In this document: positions 58,872-64,000 of the stretch, piece after piece | Layout of the letters: each line of letters opens with the position of its first letter | How positions within the stretch are numbered: the first letter of the stretch is position 1 | From: Anaerococcus sp. mt242 | Lineage (GTDB): Bacteria; Bacillota; Clostridia; Tissierellales; Peptoniphilaceae | DNA: 64,000 nt | Reading direction: 5' to 3' | NCBI RefSeq assembly: GCF_016798225.1 | Contig: NZ_JAEUYX010000005.1 | Location: forward strand, 43,588-107,587 | Made by a program: the position numbers and the translations under genes | The notes under the pieces: generated by a model | What the model was told of the DNA's origin: nothing | The model's database searches: none | The model's input: the letters and a program-made list of their open reading frames with translations, nothing else

Positions 58872-58896
58872 AGTCAAGTCCATAATCTTGTGTAAA
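58872..58896 (+). repeat. IS256-like terminal repeat (left)
   Basis: A 25-base sequence beginning AGTCAAGTCCATAATCTTGT and ending GTAAA resembles the ends of IS256-family elements. It matches the inverted sequence at 60558-60582 at all but one position. Confidence 0.65.
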
Positions 58897-59330
58897 TATA
58901 TCTAGTAAAATATTCACCATACAATTCATTTATATCAATAAATCTTGAACTCAATCAGATAATAGGTTTTAATCATTCGTATGACTGAATCATAATTATA
59001 AGATATCTCGTATCTTTTACTTTTTCATTTAATTTTTCCAAAAAGCTTAAATAATTACATAGAGAAATTACAGTCAAGAGTTCCAAGTACTTTTAGGGTT
59101 AGAGTACCTATTTCATGGTGTAGTCACATTGATAGTATCCGTTGTTTCTTTAATAACGTTTGTATAGTTTTATTATCTAAATATTATTTTTCCATAAGTT
59201 CATTAAATTCTTTAATTAAAATAGATTTAGCAACTTTATTGACTACTGATTCGTTAATTAAATTTTGTACTTTGTCATCAATTGCAAACTATATTATATT
59301 ATTCGATTCCTCTTAGTTTCGTTTGCTCAT
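58897..59330 (-). pseudogene. Decayed IS256-family transposase remnant
   Basis: On the minus strand a start-like MSKRN at 59316-59330 is followed by IDDKVQNLINESVVNKVAKS, ILIKEFNELMEK and, after stops, HHEIGTLTLKVLGTLDCNFS. The last stretch matches the Mutator-type motif YGTLxLxVPRxRxGxF with point changes. Only the N-terminal third is traceable and stops are frequent. The DDE residues are lost. The middle and end of the gene have been deleted or have decayed beyond recognition. It ends next to the left terminal repeat. Confidence 0.65.
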
Positions 59331-59582
59331 TAAAACATTGTATTAGTTAAGTTTTCAAATAACCTTTTTAATTTTATAGAATTACACATATACTATCAAT
59401 TTTTTATAAACTAGATGTTTTAAAAAAAATTTTGTGGGTACATTGTATAATAATTGTATAATACAAGAGTACTTTTGAATGTTGGAAATTATGTGTTAAT
59501 ATATTAACCTTATAGTTTGTCAATTTTGTGTAATGGAATATAAAAAATCAAATAAAAATTTATAAAAGAAAAGGAGATTAAT
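59331..59582. promoter_or_regulatory. Promoter region of the bacteriocin-like cassette
   Basis: The 250 bases before the precursor gene are very AT-rich. TTGTATAAT occurs twice, 11 bases apart (59443-59451, 59454-59462), each carrying a -10-like TATAAT; the second also forms an imperfect dyad with the first. No clear -35 box is at the right distance. The direct repeat may be a binding site. AAAGGAG lies just upstream of the ATG. Confidence 0.45.
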
Positions 59583-60206
59583 ATGAATAAGACTTCAAAG
59601 AAGATAATATCAATGTTTTTAACACTCGCATTATGCTTGCCAATTTTTTCGAACGTAGCTTATGCATCTGAATCTAAAGAGGTCAAAAATGAAGTTGTAT
59701 TACATAAAGAAACTTACTTATCAGAATTAACAAATGAGAGTGATTTTTTAAATAATAAAATTAAAGAGTTGGAGAAAAATGATTTTATTATAGATCCGAA
59801 TGTAAGATCAATAAAAGATTTAGATTTCATTTATTATCATAATAAAGATGAATCTACTACAGGATTAATTCAAGTAAATAAAAATCTTAATTCTGAGATT
59901 AGAGTGCATTCAATAAATAATAATCCAGAAACTATAGAATTTATTAAAGAAAACGGTTCTAAAATGATTGTAGGCAAAGATAATAACGGTGAATTTAATA
60001 AAATTTTATATGTATCTCCAAATATCAGTACTTATAAAACTGATGCCGCCTCTTGGTGTCCTTATGTAGTTGGTTTAGTAGGACATAGTATAGGTAGTTT
60101 ATACGCGGCAATTGCCGGAATGGTAGGCGGTCCTCTTGCAGCCTTTATAGTAGGTGGTGTAAATACTGTAGGCTGGACTTGGGTAAGTGAACAGTGTGGT
60201 AAATAA
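59583..60206 (+). CDS. Bacteriocin-like secreted precursor
   Basis: The 207-residue protein has a Sec signal peptide (MNKTSKKIISMFLTLALCLP..., cleavage after VAYA at 28), a charged pro-region to about residue 150 and a distinct C-terminal 51 residues. That last part is hydrophobic, has about ten Gly, no Lys/Arg/Glu until its end, a Cys at 159 (SWCPYVVGLVGHSIG) and a Cys at 205 (WVSEQCGK). It should form two amphipathic helices closed by a disulfide. The layout resembles SdpC-like and other Sec-exported hydrophobic toxins that are cut from a larger precursor. No lanthionine, leaderless or GG-leader features are seen. I found no named family. A small membrane protein follows two bases later. 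Confidence 0.65.
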   Translation: MNKTSKKIISMFLTLALCLPIFSNVAYASESKEVKNEVVLHKETYLSELTNESDFLNNKIKELEKNDFIIDPNVRSIKDLDFIYYHNKDESTTGLIQVNKNLNSEIRVHSINNNPETIEFIKENGSKMIVGKDNNGEFNKILYVSPNISTYKTDAASWCPYVVGLVGHSIGSLYAAIAGMVGGPLAAFIVGGVNTVGWTWVSEQCGK

Positions 60207-60208
60207 TT

Positions 60209-60499
60209 ATGAAAAAGCCAAAAAATGTATCAATATCACAACTTTATATTTACAACTTAATATTATTTATTTGTTATGTTATCTCAATAAATTTACTACA
60301 GGCCTCTTTAAATATTTGGTATATTCTTGCGATATCGTTGGGAATATCTGCTATTGAGACTATAATCTTTTATAAAAAGAGTAATAATAGCTTTAAACCA
60401 ATAACATATGAAGATGGCTTGGAAACTGTTATCTTATCTGTAGGTATAACTTTAGTATTAGGTGGTATTATTTTGTTCATTCTTTATATAATAAAATAA
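60209..60499 (+). CDS. Small membrane protein, candidate immunity protein
   Basis: The 96-residue protein has a basic N-terminus and three hydrophobic helices (about residues 10-28, 34-50 and 70-93: LETVILSVGITLVLGGIILF). It has no recognised domain. Starting two bases after the precursor stop and ending before a strong hairpin, it forms a two-gene unit with it. Small multi-helix proteins next to bacteriocin genes commonly protect the producer. That role is inferred from position and topology. Confidence 0.6.
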   Translation: MKKPKNVSISQLYIYNLILFICYVISINLLQASLNIWYILAISLGISAIETIIFYKKSNNSFKPITYEDGLETVILSVGITLVLGGIILFILYIIK

Positions 60500-60527
60500 C
60501 ATTACAAAACTAATCTATACTTTCAAA

Positions 60528-60582
60528 AGTCAAGTCCATAATATTGTGCTAGTTATTTTTACACAATATTATGGACTTGACT
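60528..60582 (+). terminator. Perfect 21-bp hairpin made of two IS256-like ends
   Basis: Arms of 21 bases at 60528-60548 and 60562-60582 are perfect complements with a 13-base loop and are followed by CTTTCTCTCT. It can terminate the cassette mRNA. Each arm matches the IS256-like end at 58872, so it also looks like two such ends facing each other. Confidence 0.8.
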
Positions 60583-60599
60583 CTTTCTCTCTGTAGTAA

Positions 60600-60865
60600 T
60601 AAATAATTTATAATAAAGGTCATAAATGTAATTATTTTACATTATTTATAACGAAGAGACTTAAATCTCTTAGCTATTAGATCAATATAACCAATAAATA
60701 TTTTAAGATTTTTTGCTTTTATATATCTTAAGCTTCTGTTGGTGAATAAAAGGATTTTCATATATGAAAAAAATAAGTATAATGTAAGACATACGTCAAA
60801 ATATTTGAGTTTAATTATATAAAGTACAGACTTATAAATATTTAAAACTCATAGAGAGGTTTTTT
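60600..60865 (+). promoter_or_regulatory. Leader of the NhaC-family gene with a possible promoter
   Basis: This stretch has no coding frame. Short hairpins (for example AAGAGA/TCTCTT near 60653-60670) are visible. TTTTCA (60755-60760), a 17-base spacer and TATAAT (60778-60783) make a possible promoter with a weak -35 box. The leader does not show the conserved core of a lysine riboswitch, which controls some NhaC genes. Confidence 0.45.
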
Positions 60866-62470
60866 ATGGATACCAAAAAGTTAAAACCAGCCCTGGCAAT
60901 TGCCTTGTTGTCTCTAGGGCTTGCTATATATATTGCAATTACTGGAAAAGCTACTGAGGCGAGTGTTTGGTCACTTTTTCCACCTTTAGTAGCTATTTTT
61001 GTGGCATTATTTACAAAAGAAGTTTTTTCATCTTTATTTTTAGGAATTGTTACTGGTGCTATTTTATCATCAGGAGGATCACTGGGAGTTTTTCTAAATA
61101 ATTTAGTAGAAGAAGGATTTATTTCTTCTATTTCAGCAAGTTCAGGAATTTTTATATTTTTAGTAGTTCTTGGAATAATTGTTGTACTTATAAATTATTC
61201 AGGCGGATCCAAAGCCTTTGGAGATTGGGCTAATTCAAGAATAAAAACTAGAAAAGGATCACAACTTGCTACATTTTGCTTGTGTATAATGCTATTTATT
61301 GATGATTATTTTAATTGTTTAACAAGTGGATCTGTTATGAAATCTATAACTGATTCCCACAAAGTATCAAGAGCGAAACTTGCTTACATAATAGATGCAA
61401 CTGCTGCTCCTGTTTGCATGATAGCACCTATATCTTCATGGGCAGCTGCTGTTTCAGGATATGCCGAAAGTAGCCATATGTCAGGCATAGAGTTATTTGT
61501 AAGAGCCATTCCCTTTAATTTTTATTCTCTTTTGACTTTGGTTTTTGTAATAAATATTATAGCCTTTGATAATGATTTTGGGCCAATGAAAAAATATGAG
61601 CAAAGGGCTATGAATGAGGGATATCTAGGTATTAGGAAAGATGCTTCTACTTATGATTCAGATCAAAATTCAAATGGGTCTGTAATTGACTTGGTTTTTC
61701 CTGTATTGGTTTTGATTATCTCTTGTGTTACTAGCTTAATTAATGTAGGCGGATTTTTTGATTTACAAAGTCCTTTTTATCACGATTTTGTAAATGCTTT
61801 TGCCAACACCGATTCATCAATAGCTCTTGCCATGGGATCTATTATTGCGTTAATAATCACTATAATATTTTTTGTAGCAAAAAAGGCCTTAACATTTGAA
61901 AAATCGATGGATGCTATTTCTGAAGGATTTTCTTCAATGGTAGCAGCTATTTTGATTTTGACAATGGCTACCAGCCTAAAAAATATATCAAACGACCTAT
62001 TGGGATCGACACAATATGTAGGTGGACTTATGGAAAATGTAGCAGGAAGTTTAAATTCATTTTTACCAGTTGTAATTTTTATAGTTGCAATATTTCTTGC
62101 CTTTGCTACAGGAACAAGCTGGGGAACTTTTGGAATTTTGATACCAATTGTAGTATCTATGTTTGAACCGACAGATCCATTATTTTTTATAGGCATATCA
62201 GCTACTCTTTCAGGAGCAGTTTGTGGAGATCATCTATCTCCAATATCTGATACAACTATAATGTCATCTACAGGGGCAGGGTGCATTCATATTGACCATG
62301 TTAAAACTCAATTACCATATGGTATGAGTGTTGCAGCTATATCTGCACTAGCATATGTCATAGCAGGATTTACTCATTCCGCAATTATTTCTTTAACTTT
62401 TGGGGTGATAGTAATTTTTGTTTTGATGTATGTATTAAAATTAAAAAATAAAAAAGAGTTCAGCTCATAA
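60866..62470 (+). CDS. NhaC-family Na+/H+ antiporter-type transporter
   Basis: The 534-residue protein has about 11 helices. SVWSLFPPLVAIFVALFTKE near the start, FIDDYFNCLTSGSVMKSITD, ISSWAAAVSGYAES and ATGTSWGTFGILIPI are typical of the NhaC branch of antiporters. Members exchange Na+ for H+, or amino acids or carboxylates for cations. The conserved Asp pair in IDDYFNC fits ion binding. With a Na+-type V-ATPase encoded upstream, use of the Na+ gradient is plausible. A single gene with its own terminator. Confidence 0.85.
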   Translation: MDTKKLKPALAIALLSLGLAIYIAITGKATEASVWSLFPPLVAIFVALFTKEVFSSLFLGIVTGAILSSGGSLGVFLNNLVEEGFISSISASSGIFIFLVVLGIIVVLINYSGGSKAFGDWANSRIKTRKGSQLATFCLCIMLFIDDYFNCLTSGSVMKSITDSHKVSRAKLAYIIDATAAPVCMIAPISSWAAAVSGYAESSHMSGIELFVRAIPFNFYSLLTLVFVINIIAFDNDFGPMKKYEQRAMNEGYLGIRKDASTYDSDQNSNGSVIDLVFPVLVLIISCVTSLINVGGFFDLQSPFYHDFVNAFANTDSSIALAMGSIIALIITIIFFVAKKALTFEKSMDAISEGFSSMVAAILILTMATSLKNISNDLLGSTQYVGGLMENVAGSLNSFLPVVIFIVAIFLAFATGTSWGTFGILIPIVVSMFEPTDPLFFIGISATLSGAVCGDHLSPISDTTIMSSTGAGCIHIDHVKTQLPYGMSVAAISALAYVIAGFTHSAIISLTFGVIVIFVLMYVLKLKNKKEFSS

Positions 62471-62491
62471 TGGGAGTTGAACTCTTTTTTT
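62451..62491 (+). terminator. Terminator after the NhaC-family gene
   Basis: AAAAAGAGTTCA (62451-62462) pairs with TGAACTCTTTTT (62478-62489) followed by T residues. It overlaps the last codons and stop. Confidence 0.9.
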
Positions 62492-62504
62492 GTACATAAT
62501 TGCT

Positions 62505-62533
62505 TTGACAATAGCTAAAATAATGTATATAGT
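62505..62533 (+). promoter_or_regulatory. Promoter of the CNNM-type gene
   Basis: TTGACA (62505-62510), a 17-base spacer and TATAGT (62528-62533) stand 35 bases before the start of the next gene. Confidence 0.85.
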
Positions 62534-62568
62534 CATTCTTAGATAAAGAAAGAACGGAGAGAATATAA

Positions 62569-63933
62569 ATGGACCAAGGCCCCTATTTTAGTGTACAAAA
62601 TGTAATTACAACAGCAATATTAATAATCCTAAATGCTGTCTTAATTGCAATTCATACTGGACTTATTTCCCTCAATATTGAAAAGCTTAAGGAATTAGAA
62701 GAAGAGGGAGACAGTAAAGCTAAATCACTTTTAAAAATAATAAGCGATCAGGATAGGCTAAATCAATCCTTTGAAATGATAGACTTATTTTTGACCTTGC
62801 TAATAGTTACTTTTTTTGTAAGACGTATAAGAATTGCGGTAAGTGATGCCACAATATTTGGTCAAAACTTTAGCACAAACACATATATATTTCTATCACT
62901 CATATTATTTGTCATAATAAAAATAATTTTTATAGACAAAATTCCAAAAAGAATTGGAGTTAGAAATCCAATGGACCTTGCAATGAATACGATATTTGTA
63001 TCACGTATTATCCTTGCTATAACTAATCCATTTGTAAAATTCACACGATTTGTAACAAATTTATTTATGAAAATCTTTGGCATAGAAGCCAAGGGCATCG
63101 AAAAAGCAGTTACCAGTGAGCAAATCAAATCTATAGTTCAAGTTGGAGAAGATCAAGGAATCATTCGCCCTATGGAATCAAAAATGATCCACTCTATTAT
63201 GGGATTTGATGACTTGATTGCTGAAGAAATAATGACAGCGAGAACTGATGTTTTTATGATAGACATAAATGATGAAGATAGGACTTGGTTAGATGAATTT
63301 ACAAAGATAAAACACTCCCGTATCCCAGTTTATGAAGACGAAGTGGATAATATATTAGGTATTCTTTATACCAAAGACTATCTACTAGAAGCAACTAGGG
63401 TTGGGATAAAAAATGTCCATATCAAAAGTCTGATAAAGCCTGCTTACTACGCACCTGATAAGATTGAAACTGACAAATTATTTGCAGATATGCAGATAAA
63501 ACACATTCATATGGCAGTTTTAATCGACGAATATGGTGGATTTGCAGGGGTAGTAACAATCGATGACCTCCTAGAAGAAATCGTAGGAGATTTAGATGAG
63601 GGAGCAAACTTATACAGCGAATTTAGAGAAAATCGCAAGGGAGTTTATGTTGTAAAAGCTTCGATGAATATCAAAGACCTAAACGAAAAAATCCCTATTG
63701 AAATAGATGAGGATAACGAAAATTTTGATTCGCTGGGTGGATTTATAATAGATAAACTAGGCTACATCCCAGAAGAAGGAGCAAACGAAACAATAATCTA
63801 TAACGGCTACGAAATAAAAATCCTCTACATCGAGGATAACAGGATAAAGGCATGCAGGATTAGAAAACTAAAAGATCAAGTAAATGCCAATGACAATGAA
63901 GTAATAATTGGCGAAGATTCTGATGAAAATTAA
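62569..63933 (+). CDS. CNNM/HlyC-CorC-type membrane protein with CBS domains
   Basis: The 454-residue protein has a DUF21 membrane part (three to four helices to about residue 190), a pair of CBS domains (RPMESKMIHSIMGFDDLIAE with the EIMTARTDVF motif, and the second near IKSLIKPAYYAPD) and a C-terminal CorC/HlyC domain (FDSLGGFIIDKLGYIPEEG). Relatives export Mg2+ or other divalent ions. Older names call them hemolysins, which is not supported. GGAGAG precedes the ATG. Confidence 0.9.
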   Translation: MDQGPYFSVQNVITTAILIILNAVLIAIHTGLISLNIEKLKELEEEGDSKAKSLLKIISDQDRLNQSFEMIDLFLTLLIVTFFVRRIRIAVSDATIFGQNFSTNTYIFLSLILFVIIKIIFIDKIPKRIGVRNPMDLAMNTIFVSRIILAITNPFVKFTRFVTNLFMKIFGIEAKGIEKAVTSEQIKSIVQVGEDQGIIRPMESKMIHSIMGFDDLIAEEIMTARTDVFMIDINDEDRTWLDEFTKIKHSRIPVYEDEVDNILGILYTKDYLLEATRVGIKNVHIKSLIKPAYYAPDKIETDKLFADMQIKHIHMAVLIDEYGGFAGVVTIDDLLEEIVGDLDEGANLYSEFRENRKGVYVVKASMNIKDLNEKIPIEIDEDNENFDSLGGFIIDKLGYIPEEGANETIIYNGYEIKILYIEDNRIKACRIRKLKDQVNANDNEVIIGEDSDEN

Positions 63934-63950
63934 AATCACTCGATGTAAGG

Positions 63951-64000
63951 TGACCCCAAAAAGTTGGACTTAACATCAGGCATAGATTTATATCTGTGTC
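63951..64000 (+). mobile_element. End of an IS3-type element at the window edge
   Basis: TGACCCCAAAAAGTTGGAC (63951-63969) closely resembles the terminal repeat of many IS3-family elements of Firmicutes. The element would extend past the window edge, so neither its transposase nor its other end is visible. Confidence 0.5.

Noticed and set aside
59432..59462. Standard sigma-A promoter TTGTGG...TATAAT before the bacteriocin-like gene
   Set aside because: The spacer would be 19 bases and the -35 box is poor, so I list only the repeated -10-like motif.
60600..60865. Lysine riboswitch before the NhaC-family gene
   Set aside because: I looked for the conserved core because lysine riboswitches control some NhaC genes, but the leader shows only short AT-rich hairpins.

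Overview
The window is an AT-rich chromosomal segment from a low-GC Gram-positive anaerobe. The gene set (bacterial V-type ATPase, class I ribonucleotide reductase, a thioredoxin reductase-like flavoprotein without an NADPH motif, a SigB module with no sporulation genes seen, CPBP and CNNM proteins) suggests a Gram-positive anaerobic coccus such as Anaerococcus or Peptoniphilus. That placement is an inference from gene content, not a database match. No tRNA, rRNA or CRISPR array was seen.

The window is centred on the chromosomal origin of replication. Between about 15.6 and 17.8 kb, DnaA boxes flank dnaA on both sides, so the origin is bipartite. To the left, on the minus strand, lie dnaA, dnaN, yaaA, recF, gyrB and gyrA, followed directly by rsbV-rsbW-sigB, whose first gene overlaps gyrA by 8 bases. 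To the right, on the plus strand, lie rpmH-rnpA-yidD-yidC-jag, mnmE-mnmG-rsmG, cinA, parA-parB and two small downstream genes. Four parS sites (26.5, 28.3, 30.7 and 40.1 kb) are the binding sites for the encoded ParB. Further right come pta, a DUF1538/P-II pair, trxA with its reductase-like partner, marR-ftsH, sppA-RDD, nrdA and nrdB with a YoeB-type toxin-antitoxin pair between them, a TetR/MMPL/heptad-repeat export module, a complete nine-gene V-ATPase operon (F-I-K-E-C-G-A-B-D order, with Na+-type ligands in the K subunit), an NhaC-family antiporter and a CNNM/CBS protein.

The accessory DNA is at the far left (1-7.3 kb), at 20.8-22.5 kb and at 58.5-60.8 kb. The left end has an ABC-type permease pair (one frameshifted), a broken secreted peptide gene, a lipoprotein, a secreted papain-like (C39-type) protease behind a very strong promoter with palindromes, an asparagine-synthetase-like protein without the glutaminase cysteine, a fragment of a second nrdB and a decayed IS3-family transposase. 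The 58.5-60.8 kb island has a small inverted-repeat element, a decayed IS256-family transposase and a two-gene cassette: a secreted precursor whose last 51 residues look like a bacteriocin core, then a small membrane protein that fits an immunity role. IS256-like terminal repeats flank this cassette. It is the best candidate for an undescribed system.

Several accessory genes carry single-base losses in A or T runs, while the core genes over 50 kb are intact. This points to real decay or phase variation rather than general sequencing error.
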